NCBI GenBank assembly: GCA_014084085.1
Contig: NPFB01000032.1
Location: 190,904-224,406, forward strand
Length of the DNA stretch: 33,503 bases
Source: Hondaea fermentalgiana
Taxonomy: Eukaryota; Sar; Bigyra; Thraustochytrida; Thraustochytriidae
Reading direction: 5' to 3'
The position numbers and the translations under genes were made by a program. Below are positions 1 through 9,594 of the stretch, in pieces (positions within the stretch are counted from its first letter, which is position 1; each line of letters opens with the position of its first letter). Under the pieces are notes generated by a model. That model worked only from the letters and a program-made list of their open reading frames with translations. It was not told where the DNA came from and made no database searches.

Positions 1-52
<52 letters not shown>
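1..52. repeat. (CTGG)13 microsatellite
   Basis: Thirteen uninterrupted CTGG units start the window, followed by degenerate GGCT units to about position 66. The array is cut by the window edge, so its full length is unknown. Confidence 0.95.
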
Positions 53-55
<3 letters not shown>

Positions 56-458
56 GCTGGCTGGCTGCGTGTGGCAGTCAGTGGCTGGCTGGAGGCGGCG
101 CGAGCGAGGCGTCGGCGGTCAGTGGCAGCAGGCAGGAGCAGGAGCAGGAGCAGGGTTTCCTTGCTTGCTTCCTGCTCGCCATCATCGGGGTTCATCGTCC
201 GTGGATCCATCCATCCGTCCGTCCGTCTGGGCATCGATCGACCAGCTAGATAGAGCAGCCGCAAGAAGCGCGGCGTGGTGCAAGGTTGATCGATCGAGGG
301 ACGCTCGCCAGCCAGGTCGCAGCAGGCAGAGACAGGCGTCGGCTCTGTCTCGGGCCCCGTCTCGGAATCCCCTGCGGCGTGCAGCCAGGTGCTTGTTTTT
401 GCTCGTTCCCGCTGGCTGTTGCCAACTTGTGGTCACACCACGACGGGTCTTGCTTGCC

Positions 459-484
459 TTGTCTTGTCTTGTCTTGTCTTGTCT
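459..484. repeat. (GTCTT)n pentanucleotide repeat
   Basis: About five copies of GTCTT lie in the upstream region of the AP2 gene. No coding signal overlaps it. Confidence 0.9.
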
Positions 485-860
485 CACCCCGCCAGCTCAG
501 CTGTCAGGCCGCAGCACACGGCTGAACGGTTTTCTCTTTCCTTGGCTCGTTTCGCTCTTTCCATCCATCCATGCATCCACACGTCTATCCGCTGGCCGTC
601 CAACCATCCATCAATGCCCTTTTCTTTTCGACGCCAGCCAGCTCTTCGCTCCGGCCGCGCGCGAGTGGTTCGTCGAGAGGTGATCGCTCGATATCTATTC
701 TCGATCGAGACGATCTGTTTGACCAAGACAGAGAAAAAAGAAGGAAAGAATAAAATGCAGGAAAACCAGAGTGCCGGAAAGAAAGCAAACACACGACAGA
801 GCAGGGAGCGGCAAAAGGCAAACGCGGGACCGCCGCTCCTTCCCCGCCCATCCGCCCGCC

Positions 861-882
861 GCTCGCTCGCTCGCTCGCTCGC
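861..882. repeat. (GCTC)n repeat
   Basis: Five and a half GCTC units lie within the ATG-free tract upstream of the AP2 gene. Confidence 0.9.
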
Positions 883-925
883 GTGCTCCCGCGGCCCAGT
901 AGACCGTTTCGCCCGTGCCCGCCAA

Positions 926-960
926 GCAGCGCAGCGCAGCGCAGCGCAGCGCAACGCAGC
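926..960. repeat. (GCAGC)n repeat
   Basis: About seven GCAGC units, the last ones degenerate, lie within the ATG-free tract upstream of the AP2 gene. Confidence 0.85.
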
Positions 961-1801
961 ACGCAGAGTGGTAGCGTGCGGTGGCTCGCGTCTTGGCGCC
1001 AGGGTACAACCTCGCGCTCCCTGCGTCGCATCGGGCTCGCTCTCGCCCGGACCCACCCAGCCTCTTCTGCGGAGTCCCTGCCTCGCCGCGGGCCGCGACC
1101 GAGCGGCTTCCCGTCGCGCTCGCTCGCGCGCGGGCCGACGCCGGCCGCGAGCTGCGGCGCGACGCAGCCCAGACTTGCCTGCGTCGCGCGAGCGAGAGCA
1201 GTCGCGGCAGGCGCTGCGATCGCGGCGCAGCAGCAGCTCGCATCGTCGCCTCTGTCTGCATCCATCCATCCATTCATCGCTCGCCGCATCTCCTTCTCCA
1301 TCTCCGTCACCCGTCCAGCGCTCGCAGAGCAGGAGCGGCGAGCTGGCTGGCGGCCGCCGGCGCTCGGCCTCTCGCGCGCAGACGCGGCGAGAGTCTCGCT
1401 CGCCGGGCGCTCTTGATCTCGCCTCGACGCGAAGGCGCCGCGAGCGCGAAAAAAGCGACCAGGAAAAGAGGAGGGAGAGAAAGAAAGAGGACGACAGCGA
1501 GCGAGCCTCGGAGCGACTCGCAGATTTGGCGGAAAAACGATTGCGCCGCGCGCCTTCTTCCTGCGCGCCCGCGCTTCTTCCTGTCCGCCCGCAGCCCGCT
1601 CTTCGCCTGTCTCGCCTCACACCGCCCTCCTCCTGGCCTGCCCTTCTCCGCGCCTCACTCCCGCGTTTATCCGCCCGCGCTCGAGTCCCGGCCCGCTCGG
1701 GGCTGGAGCACGCGGAGCGCGTCCGAATCGGCTCGGATCCACTCGACTTTGCGCGGCGCGGGACGGCTTTCTTGATCGATCGACGGGCTGGGTGGCGTGG
1801 T

Positions 1802-1880
1802 GCGTGGTGTCTGCTGCCACTTTTTTTGCAGGTTTTACCTTACCCCTCCCTTCTCCCTTTCTTCTTTCCTCCCCTTCCAG
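1802..1880 (+). other. Two tandem splice-acceptor-like sites in the AP2 leader
   Basis: A T-rich run ends in GCAG at 1831, and a second 45-base C/T-rich run ends in CCAG at 1880. Each has the polypyrimidine-plus-CAG form of a spliceosomal acceptor. I could not match them to a strong donor within the window; a weak GAG|GTGATC occurs near 680, and a donor could lie to the left of the window. If used, they would mark a 5'-UTR intron of the AP2 gene. Confidence 0.3.
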
Positions 1881-2149
1881 GGTTCCGGGCGTCCGGGACC
1901 GGCAGAGGAAGAAGGCGCGAAGGAAGGAAATCCGGCGTCGCCGGGACTTTGCGTTTTCGAGGTCGCGGCAGGCCGGCCAGGTGTACCTCGAGGAACTTGA
2001 AAGAAACGTGGGAGGACGTCAAGGCGGGAACGCACTCACGCACGTAGCAGAGTCAATCTCGAGGCCAACAAGCGAGCGGAGCTGAGGACATCAACAACAA
2101 GGAAGGAAGCCAAAAAAGAAAGTCTTGCTCCAGCTAGCTCTAGCTTTAG

Positions 2150-2190
2150 CTTTGCTTGACTTTGCTTTGCTTTACTTTGCTTTGCGTCGG
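2150..2190. repeat. Degenerate (TTTGC)n / TAGCTT repeat
   Basis: A run of TTTGCT, TTTAGC and related units gives a strand-asymmetric T/G/C tract with few A residues. Confidence 0.75.
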
Positions 2191-2470
2191 TGAGGCTTGC
2201 CTTTTGCCTAGCTTGGCTTTGCTTAGCTTTCGCGTACCCAGTCTCCGCGAAACTCCCCAACGAAGCAAGTTTCACCCGAACGCGCGCTCCAAGGGACCCA
2301 GGGTTTCGTGAGCCAATTAGTCAGTCAGTCACCCACGTACGGACGCACGACATACCCAGGCTCGGCCACCTCCGTCGGATCGGAAGCGCCGTCTTTCCGA
2401 GGGCTTCCTCTGCTCCTTGACCGCGTCCCGTTCCTCCTCGTCACCCTCTCCCTCCCTCGCACGCACACAT

Positions 2471-2503
2471 CCGTCCATCCGTCCATCCATCCATCCATCG
2501 ATC
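2471..2503. repeat. (CCAT/CCGT)n repeat
   Basis: Eight four-base units alternate CCGT and CCAT. The orientation places CAT, not ATG, on the sense strand of the AP2 leader. Confidence 0.9.
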
Positions 2504-3071
2504 CGCCGTCAATTGGGCGCTGCATCCTTGGGCCCTCTGTCGCGCCTCCCTTCATTCACTTCTTTCTCGCCTACCACTGCCAGCCAGCCACAGCAGCTCT
2601 ACTCGCTTGCTTCCCCCCGCCCGCAGAGCCAGGTGTGGCCCACAGATAAATCGCGCGCTGCGGTGCGCTGCGGAGTGCGCGCTGCGGGAATCGGGGCTGG
2701 CGCGGCGGGACCTGGAACCTCCTGGAACCTCGCGCCTGCAGGCCTGCTTTCATTTTCACTGGTTTATCTATCTGCCTCCTATTCCTCCTCGCGTGCGCAC
2801 CGCCGGCGCTGTCCTGCCACGATTCGCAACCCCTCCTCAAGACACATCGTTTCCCCCCGAGCGAGCGTGCGTCGCTCGAGCTCGCGCGTTTCTGTCCGGA
2901 GGACGCGGGAGAGAGGAAGGAGGCTCGCGAGGCGCGGCACGGCGAGAGGGACAGAAAAACTCCGGCCGGTCAGAGGCGGCGGGCCTCGCTGGAACGGGCA
3001 GACAGACTACAATCTAGAGCGGCCGGCGCACGGACCGCGAAGGACAGGAGAGGAAAGGCGCGCTCACAAGC

Positions 3072-3089
3072 ACGTACGTACGTACGTAC
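3072..3089. repeat. (ACGT)n self-complementary repeat
   Basis: Four and a half ACGT units form a fully self-complementary block about 380 bases upstream of the AP2 start, followed by two ACAT units. Confidence 0.9.
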
Positions 3090-3148
3090 ATACATCGGCG
3101 GAAAGACAAGCGCCGCAACCGAGTCGGGTCTCCGTTTCTCTCTCTCTG

Positions 3149-3170
3149 ACAGTCAGTCAGTCAGTCAGTC
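3149..3170. repeat. (AGTC)n repeat
   Basis: Five and a half AGTC units. The same unit recurs at 2319-2331 and, much longer, at 32312-32354. Confidence 0.9.
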
Positions 3171-3463
3171 GTTTAACCTGGAGCGTCTGGGCCTCGGGCG
3201 AGGGCAAGCAATTTTGCAACTCCAGCGAGCAAGGGAACCGAGCCTCGCCAAGCAACCAAGCAACCAATCAAGTGACCGAGGGAGAGCCGCTTCGCCGCGA
3301 GAAAGGCAAAGGAGGCCAGGGACGGACGGGACGCACAGGCGGAAACGCGTGGGCTTTGCCTCGGGGCAGAGCCCGCGAACGCAGCTTCAGCACGCTGGAG
3401 CGCCAACCCGTGGGCGTGCTGGGACCGGGCTTCCTCTCGCTGCCCTTCCTCACGTCCAACTTT

Positions 3464-5335
3464 ATGATGGTCAAGAATGAGCTCGCGGACTTGCAAAAGG
3501 CAACCTCGCCACGTAAACAGCAGCAAGAATCGCAACAGGAGACACCAAAACAAAACGACCAATCTCTGCGCAAGAATGAAAAAGCAAACGAGGGAAATGA
3601 GCAGAACAAGAACGCCCCTGACGCCGAATCGAGCGAGTCCACTGGCCAAATCGAAAAACAGAAACAATCCCAAGCCTCCGCACCATTAGTGTCGGCAACA
3701 AAGGCCCACGTAGATGGTCGTGATGTCAAGACTGAAGCGACGTCGGGCAGCGCAAGCAGTCACATCGAAAAAACTGAAAAACATTTACGCTCCAGCTCCG
3801 GGTCCGCGCTCTCCACGTCGAGCCAAGGGTCGTCGGCCTCTGGGGCCAAGTCGAGCACCAGCGCCCGGCGCTCTGGCCTGAAACGCTCGCGACCGAGCTC
3901 ATGTACGAGCAAATTCAGAGGTGTTAGCTGGTTCAAGGCAAACCACGTTTGGAAGGCTCAAATCACCGTCAACGGCAAGTACGAATATCTGGGCTACTTT
4001 GAAAAGGAAACAGACGCCGCCTGGGCCTACGATATTCGCGCTCTTCAGGTGCACGGGACGTGGGCCCAACTCAACTTTCCCGACAAAATCGACCAGCTCC
4101 GCGAGGACACTCAAAACGATTGGATCGCAAAGCATAAGGAGAGTCAGGGTCTCAAGCGCTCGCGCAAACGTTCCGCAGGAGCAGCAGCGGCAGCGGCGGC
4201 GGCAGCAACCTCCTTGTCATCCTCCTCCTCCTCGTCATCCAAACCTTCCTCGTCGTCTGCGTCTTCTTCTTCCTCGTCGTCGCCAAATACTCGACCCATT
4301 CAGCTCGGCTTACCGATTGGACAAGGTCTCAACTTGAGCCCCATCCTCTCTGCTGCGCAAGAGCGGCAAAACTCCCCTGCCTCGCTCTCGGTCTCGTCTG
4401 CCTCTTCTTTGGCACAGCATCGGGGCTTGCTCGCTTCGCAACCGCTCTCCACGGCTTCGAGCTCGGGGACAATCACACCCACACACTCTTCGCCGGCAGC
4501 ACTTCTCGCTGCACTTTCACCGAATGGTCTTACATCTGCACCCATGGGCTCGCAGACTCCTCTAATGCAAGGAACTATGCCCGGACTTCAAGGCCTTGCA
4601 GGCTTGCATGAGCTCTTGGCGCAAAGCCGAAGTGCATCTCAGACGCAAGAGGCACAATCTATGCAAGGCGAAATGCTCCAGCTGCAGCAGCAGCAGCAGC
4701 GACTGCCCCCCGGGCTCTGGTCGTCCGCGAGCTCTCCTGCTTCTGCTCTTGCCGGTGTTGCTGCCAACGCTGCCAACAATGCCGACCGCGCAGCACTGGA
4801 AGGCATCATTGCGACACATGTGCTAGACATGCGCCGTCGAATGACTTTGCAACGCATTCGCTATCTGAAGCTCGAAGCCCAAGTTGTTGCAAACTGTGTA
4901 CCCGTGGACCCTGCGCTCGTGGCACGGTACCTCGACACGCGGATTGCGCTGGCACCTTCGCAGGAGGTCGATCTTCTCGGTAATATCCTCACAGACTTTC
5001 TTGACACATATCAAAACGCTGCTGCGCGTGTCACGCTTCTCGATCGTGTGCGAGGCATGGTCAGTGCGCTCGTGCGTCAGCTCGGGATCGACACCGCCAT
5101 CATTCAAGCTCGCGCAGGTGTCAGCATGCAGCACTTCATTCAGCTCATGCCAGAAACAAGTGAGCTCGATACGGCCACCCTTGAAACCAACACAGAACTC
5201 CTCACGGCGCTCAAGCAGCTCATCATTTTCTTGGTGGCAAGCCTGCAAAGTGCGCAACTTGGACAGGTTGCCGACGTTCTTTGGAATGCTGCAGCAGACG
5301 CTGGGCTTGTTGTCTCTGCGAACACGGCCACGTGA
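3464..5335 (+). CDS. AP2/ERF-domain transcription factor
   Basis: Single-exon CDS of 623 residues. I start at 3464, the first of two adjacent ATGs and the first ATG on this strand for 2.7 kb. Residues 1-148 are polar and charged (K/Q/E/S-rich), with no domain I recognise. Residues about 149-208 form one AP2 domain: FRGVSW is the YRG-type strand region, followed by WKAQI and YLGYFEKETDAAWAYD, the RAYD-type element. AP2 domains bind GC-rich DNA in plants, algae and alveolates, so a nuclear DNA-binding role is expected. Then come polyalanine, long polyserine (about 240-280) and short polyglutamine tracts. Residues about 440-620 look alpha-helical and ordered and match no family I know. The AP2 call is secure; target genes are unknown. 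Confidence 0.9.
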   Translation: MMVKNELADLQKATSPRKQQQESQQETPKQNDQSLRKNEKANEGNEQNKNAPDAESSESTGQIEKQKQSQASAPLVSATKAHVDGRDVKTEATSGSASSHIEKTEKHLRSSSGSALSTSSQGSSASGAKSSTSARRSGLKRSRPSSCTSKFRGVSWFKANHVWKAQITVNGKYEYLGYFEKETDAAWAYDIRALQVHGTWAQLNFPDKIDQLREDTQNDWIAKHKESQGLKRSRKRSAGAAAAAAAAATSLSSSSSSSSKPSSSSASSSSSSSPNTRPIQLGLPIGQGLNLSPILSAAQERQNSPASLSVSSASSLAQHRGLLASQPLSTASSSGTITPTHSSPAALLAALSPNGLTSAPMGSQTPLMQGTMPGLQGLAGLHELLAQSRSASQTQEAQSMQGEMLQLQQQQQRLPPGLWSSASSPASALAGVAANAANNADRAALEGIIATHVLDMRRRMTLQRIRYLKLEAQVVANCVPVDPALVARYLDTRIALAPSQEVDLLGNILTDFLDTYQNAAARVTLLDRVRGMVSALVRQLGIDTAIIQARAGVSMQHFIQLMPETSELDTATLETNTELLTALKQLIIFLVASLQSAQLGQVADVLWNAAADAGLVVSANTAT

Positions 5336-6112
5336 TGGCCTCGATAGAAAGACCAAAAATATAAAGTATAAAACGCAAACGAAACTCACGATGTATACTG
5401 CATATTTTCACATAACTTGTTGCCGGGTCCCTAAAATTTTCCGAAACGAAATCTTCTTGGAACGATGAGTAGTCTTTGAGCAATAAAATGGAAGTCCATG
5501 CTGTTCAGGAACTTGATTCGCCACTTCCCAAGAGTCTGCACGGCACCAGACGAGCTCACGAAGCAAAGCGGAAAGGTCTGCTGGCACCAGCGTTTCCCTT
5601 TCAGAGGAACAATGCTACGTTCTCATTTCTGCATCTCGGACGAGATTCGAAACCGTCAACGCGCTCATTATGACAGAGAGAGACTGTTGGAATAGCTTAA
5701 GTCAAATGGATTGCTAGTAAAGCTATGTACGCTGTGATCGCCAGGGTCAGTTGTCGAGCTCGATGTTCTCGCCACCTTAAAGGTTCGTCTAGAGGTTGTT
5801 GTTTAGAGCTTGCTGATCCTAAATTCCTTGGTCGTGCTTGTCCATACTGCGAGCGCTGCTAGACTTACCTTAATGTCGCATGAAGTAGTGGCAATCGTAG
5901 TTGCCATGAAACTTCCCATGGGTGCAAGATTGGCCTTACCGCTTCTGTAGCGCTGCTTTCTGTTCACGTCATTTCCATTTCCCACAAGAGACTCTCAAGG
6001 GGAAGCTGGACGCCTTGGTGGACGCAAACCCGAAAAACAAAATGTAAAAGTAATCTTGAAAGAAAACAAAGCAGCAGCAATCACTTTTTGCACGATACGA
6101 TGCTGCGGAGAT
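5336..6112. other. Convergent 3' spacer (AP2 and IQ-protein genes)
   Basis: These 777 bases separate two stop codons facing each other. The DNA is visibly more A/T-rich than the 5' regions and lacks the microsatellites common there. AATAAA at 5482-5487, about 150 bases after the AP2 stop, is a candidate polyadenylation signal. Short open frames here look like chance. I see no further gene. Confidence 0.6.
5482..5487 (+). terminator. Candidate polyadenylation signal of the AP2 gene
   Basis: A canonical AATAAA hexamer lies about 147 bases after the AP2 stop. ATAAAG and ATAAAA motifs closer to the stop are weaker alternatives. Whether this lineage depends on AATAAA is not known from the sequence. 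Confidence 0.35.
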
Positions 6113-8263
6113 TTACAGAGGCAGAACCACCTTTTTGCCTGTTGAATATGTGTTCCAGCGTTTTTGAGCTCCGAAACCAGGCGAATGCAAAGCCTCAACA
6201 GAACCTTCACGTTTATGGATAGCCGGCAGCCGCACACTTGCCTCCTCGTTCCGTTCGTCGCCGAGATGGTCATGAGCTCGCGACAGAGTCTTTCGATTGC
6301 TGTAATGCTGAGATTCATGTGAAATTGTCGAATCTTGAGGAATGCGCTGACGCTGACGCTGCTGGCGCACCTGTGTAGAGTAACTCCACGAATATGTGTC
6401 ATCGCGCCGCGAGGGTCGCACGGGCTTGCGAGCCGCTGTCTTGCGAACTGGTTTGCGTACGGGTGGCAAAACGCGCGACCGTCGTTCCGGTACCTTGTAG
6501 ATGCGTGGCCGCAACCGATTCTGGGGGAAGGGCGGCGCTTTCATTTCGGTTCCATTACTTCCTACTCGCGACCCGGTAGACCCGTACAGACGGCCACCAC
6601 CGGCTCGAGACATTGGCAAAGTCTTTGCGTCTCCATGCAGACGCGTCTCTTTATGCTTCTCTTGTTCGTCTAGCCGCGGGCTGCCCGTCTCGGGAACACT
6701 TTGCTTTTGATCGACACGGTAATCGTGAGCAATGTTTCTTTTGTCACAACGCTTGGCACGTACAAAGCGCTGTAATTTCAGGGCCGCTTCGCGCTCGCGG
6801 CGAGCACGGGTTCTTCTGTCACGGGCTTTTCGGGCATCACTTGCGCGGCGACGTCCTAGCACACCACGATAATTACATTGGATACGAGTTGCCGCTGCAA
6901 AGGCTGCCGCCTCTTGCAAAGCACGCAGGTTTCCATGCTCATGTCGCCACCATGACTGCAAAAGCGCTGCAGCCCTTGCCTTGTCCTGCGCAACACATCG
7001 TTGCCGCCGAGACACAATATAGATTCGAAAGAATGCTTGGATGCACTGCGCCGCCCCATGTTGTCTTCTGGACCGGGTCCGGAGTCTCCACCACGTTGCA
7101 CAAGTGCTTGCAGCGTTAGCTCGAAGCTCTTGAGCAGCGCGAAATTGAGCTTTCCGCGTTGCACGATCCCTTCGCGCAGCAGTAATTCTTTTCCAATGAG
7201 CCTGGAGAGAGCTTGCGGCTTCTTGTCGCCGTCGAAGCTCATGTGCAGCGCGCCATTCTGCTTTCCGTGTTGCTCGAGTTTTTCGGGCAGTAAGAATTCC
7301 TCTATAGTGGGATTGGATAGCACTCGCCGCAAAGCGTCGCCGTCTGCGCCAGAGCTCAAGTTTCCACCATGTGACGCATCGCTTGGAGGCGACAAGGATC
7401 CTTTTTTGCCTCCAGGAACGCCACGCGCTTTGCAGTTTGCAGGCACTTTGCGCTCTAAGACGACAATGCTGCGCGTACGCTTTTCGCCACCACGCTTGCA
7501 AGCGAGAAGCAGCATCGATCCGAAGACTCTGAAGAAGATGCCACGCTCGCTGAATTCGACGTGCACAGAGAAAAAATTGCCGGCGTTGGGCCTGACGCAG
7601 TCTTGATTCGCGGACTGCGCGTTCATAGGCGCGAGCTCTGGCGGCTAGCATCGCCCTTTGTATGGTACAGGCTGCAGCGGTCTTTCGCAAGAGCTCGAGC
7701 GCTCGTTTTTCACGAGCTCGTGCGTGTCGCGCGCGAATGTGAGCTTGCAAAAGACGGACAACAAAGCGGAATCGCCGAAAAGGAGAGCTCGCGACGGCGC
7801 GTCGAAAGCGCATGCATCGCCATGCCATCTGAAAACGCTCCGCGGCATAGTTTCGAATCGCCTTGCGTCGAGTACGGTCTGCTTCTGCTTGTTGAAACAG
7901 GAGATCATCTGCCAGACGTTCTTGTACACTTGTAATGACGTCCTCGAGTTGTCTACGGATGGAAGGAGTGATGGATTTGCTCAAAACACGCTCCAGGGTT
8001 TCGAAAACCTCATCAAAGTCGTCGTCAGGGTCGCGCAGACGGCTTTCGAGGTGCGCTACGGCCTTTGTCATCCACGTTTCCTTGGGCGCGAAATCTTGTT
8101 TCCCCTTTTGGTTTGTCGCGGTGTCTTCGCTCTGGATTTCGAGCCATTCTGTCAGGTCTGCGTCCCCACTGCGCAGGATCTCGCTGATTTCGGCGAGCAC
8201 CGGTTCAAGTCCCCGCCAGTGTCGCTCGTTCCATACCTCACGTAGACCTCGCTGCGGCGCCAT
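6113..8263 (-). CDS. IQ-motif repeat protein (putative calmodulin-binding)
   Basis: Intact 716-residue single-exon CDS. Residues 1-140 form an acidic-to-mixed helical N-terminus without a motif I recognise. From about 140 to 505 there are roughly ten to twelve IQ or IQ-like units, such as CTIQRAMLAARAR (about 199), SAIQSHYRGILTARK (about 314) and TRIQCNYRGVLGRRR (about 459), often with W or L replacing parts of the consensus. Such arrays bind calmodulin or light-chain-like EF-hand proteins in unconventional myosins, ASPM-like spindle proteins and ciliary proteins; no motor domain is present here. Residues 510-716 are basic, Arg/Pro/Ser-rich and probably disordered. A cytoskeletal or basal-body scaffold is my inference. 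A perfect inverted repeat lies 40-67 bases upstream of the start. Confidence 0.85.
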   Translation of the reverse strand: MAPQRGLREVWNERHWRGLEPVLAEISEILRSGDADLTEWLEIQSEDTATNQKGKQDFAPKETWMTKAVAHLESRLRDPDDDFDEVFETLERVLSKSITPSIRRQLEDVITSVQERLADDLLFQQAEADRTRRKAIRNYAAERFQMAWRCMRFRRAVASSPFRRFRFVVRLLQAHIRARHARAREKRALELLRKTAAACTIQRAMLAARARAYERAVRESRLRQAQRRQFFLCARRIQRAWHLLQSLRIDAASRLQAWWRKAYAQHCRLRAQSACKLQSAWRSWRQKRILVASKRCVTWWKLELWRRRRRFAASAIQSHYRGILTARKTRATRKAEWRAAHELRRRQEAASSLQAHWKRITAARRDRATRKAQFRAAQELRANAASTCATWWRLRTRSRRQHGAAQCIQAFFRIYIVSRRQRCVAQDKARAAALLQSWWRHEHGNLRALQEAAAFAAATRIQCNYRGVLGRRRASDARKARDRRTRARREREAALKLQRFVRAKRCDKRNIAHDYRVDQKQSVPETGSPRLDEQEKHKETRLHGDAKTLPMSRAGGGRLYGSTGSRVGSNGTEMKAPPFPQNRLRPRIYKVPERRSRVLPPVRKPVRKTAARKPVRPSRRDDTYSWSYSTQVRQQRQRQRIPQDSTISHESQHYSNRKTLSRAHDHLGDERNEEASVRLPAIHKREGSVEALHSPGFGAQKRWNTYSTGKKVVLPL

Positions 8264-8302
8264 ACCGCCAGTGCCGCCGTCGCGTCTTCGTGCATCAACA
8301 AA

Positions 8303-8330
8303 TTGATCGATCGAGTGAGCGATCGATCAA
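8303..8330. promoter_or_regulatory. Perfect 11-bp inverted repeat upstream of the IQ gene
   Basis: TTGATCGATCG, a 6-base spacer AGTGAG, then CGATCGATCAA. The arms are perfectly complementary. It starts 40 bases upstream of the IQ-protein ATG, so it could be a 5'-UTR hairpin or a dimeric protein-binding site. Both arms are built from the GATC tetramer common in this region, so microsatellite origin is possible. Confidence 0.6.
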
Positions 8331-9192
8331 CCTATCAATCGGTCGATCGATGCATTCGTCCATTGGCTTCTCGTCGTGCAAGCAGCAACAATCATCGCTG
8401 TAGTAGCCGTTGAGGGAGAAAATAAGGGCCCTGTTCTTTTCAATTCGTTCCGTTCTCGAAGCTGTTCTTGTTCTTGTTCTTTATGACAGGCGCAGCAAGA
8501 TTGTAATGCTGACACGCGGCACCGCTTTTCCCTGAGCGGCGTCGCGATGACCACGTGTTTTATCCGTCAGCAACCTTCTATGCATGAGGTGGTGGTTTGC
8601 TTCTTGTACAATGAGGAGCTTTTCCAGCGTACAAGGCTGCTCGCGGTTTTGCAGCAGGGGTAGTAGTAAATGCTTATCGGGGATGTTGACAACAAGACGA
8701 AAAAAGCCAAGCCAGCCAAGGCATTATACGCCTACCAAGACCTTTTGGCCGCCACAATGTGACAAAAACAAACAAAAAACCGGAGACGGGGGGAACAAGC
8801 AACCAACCAAGCGCCAACCTTTTCTAGCAGGCTAACAGCTTGCTTGCAAATGCCGCCTACAGCTCAGCTTTCGTGCTGCGCTTCCCACTTCTTCTGTGTC
8901 GCCTGGCGGTGGTATGGGCTGCTGCTCTGCAATCACGCACGTTCACTGACGCCTGCAGCTGCAGCTGCAGCTGGCCGCACGCAGGGATCCGAGAAGGCGC
9001 TCAAAGACTTCCACGAGGATCCGCGCCGGTCGCGTCGCCGCCGCGTTCCCACGCCAGCCCGTTTCCCTGCCTGAGCTCCGTGACGACCGACCGACCGCCG
9101 GCGTTCACGATACGGGAGCGGCGCCTCGAGACCGTGAGAGCCAAAACTTTCGAGCTGAGCCGCACGCCACTTCTACAAAAAAAAATCTCGCG

Positions 9193-9214
9193 CACGTGCC
9201 CCATTCTGCACGTG
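9193..9214. promoter_or_regulatory. Pair of CACGTG (E-box/G-box) palindromes in an 11-base direct repeat
   Basis: GCACGTGCCCC occurs twice, with the CACGTG cores at 9193-9198 and 9209-9214. CACGTG is the classic site for bHLH or bZIP factors in many eukaryotes. No gene start is recognised nearby, so function is open. Confidence 0.4.
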
Positions 9215-9231
9215 CCCCGCTCTGCTCCGCA

Positions 9232-9262
9232 GCGAGGCGAGGCGAGGCGAGGCGAGGCGAGG
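9232..9262. repeat. (GGCGA)6 repeat
   Basis: Six GGCGA units directly follow the paired CACGTG sites. Confidence 0.9.
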
Positions 9263-9560
9263 CAAGAACGTATTGCCCAGAGCCGCTTCCGGGCCGGTTC
9301 GCGCCGCCCGTCACAGCCAGCGAGCTGCAGCTGCTGCGGCCGACCCTGGAGGGCCTGGCGAGGCGACCTCGTTTCTTGTCTCTGTCCTCGACCTTGCCGA
9401 GAATCGCGGTGGTGAGTGGCAGGCGCCAGTCCCTCCCTGCCTGGCGGACGGCACCAGCAACTTTTGGCGAGCCGCTGCCGCGGCCGCTGCCACGCCGCGT
9501 GACGCAGCCGCTTGCGGCCACCATCACGCTCAGGATCTTGATAGCGGTGACGGTGACGGT

Positions 9561-9594
9561 CACGATCACGATCACGATCACGATCACGATCACG
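9561..9594. repeat. (CACGAT)n hexanucleotide repeat
   Basis: Five and a half CACGAT units, preceded by GGTGAC units at 9546-9559. It reads His-Asp or Ile-Val in different frames, which explains repetitive open frames here that are not genes. Confidence 0.9.

Larger units (their letters stand above)
758..3463 (+). promoter_or_regulatory. ATG-free upstream tract / putative very long 5' leader of the AP2 gene
   Basis: Reading every line, I find no ATG on the plus strand between the one at 755-757 and the AP2 start at 3464, a run of 2,706 bases. The opposite strand of the same DNA has about 24 ATGs (CAT on plus), so base composition alone does not explain the absence. The tract is GC-rich and full of short repeats. 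Acceptor-like pyrimidine tracts ending in CAG occur at 1831 and 1880. The open frame running from 2417 into the AP2 gene has no ATG and its translation is mostly repeat-derived, so I read it as leader, not protein. Transcription of the whole tract is inferred. Confidence 0.6.

Noticed and set aside
389..2047. 552-codon open frame on the plus strand left of the AP2 gene
   Set aside because: It does not begin with an ATG at 389. Its only ATG is at 755, and its translation is Arg/Ser/Ala-rich and repeat-derived, typical of GC-rich DNA with few stop codons. No family is recognisable.
2417..3463. N-terminal extension of the AP2 reading frame
   Set aside because: The frame is open but holds no ATG before 3464 and translates microsatellites (Pro-Ser-Ile-His runs). 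It is better explained as leader.
8195..8225. GGTTCAAGTCCCC resembling a tRNA B box
   Set aside because: It lies inside the IQ-protein coding sequence, the flanking bases do not form a T-arm stem, and no A box or acceptor stem fits.
9541..9594. Gly-Asp-His repeat peptide, or a metal-binding His-rich protein
   Set aside because: It comes only from the CACGAT hexamer array; no ATG-initiated frame with protein-like flanks contains it.
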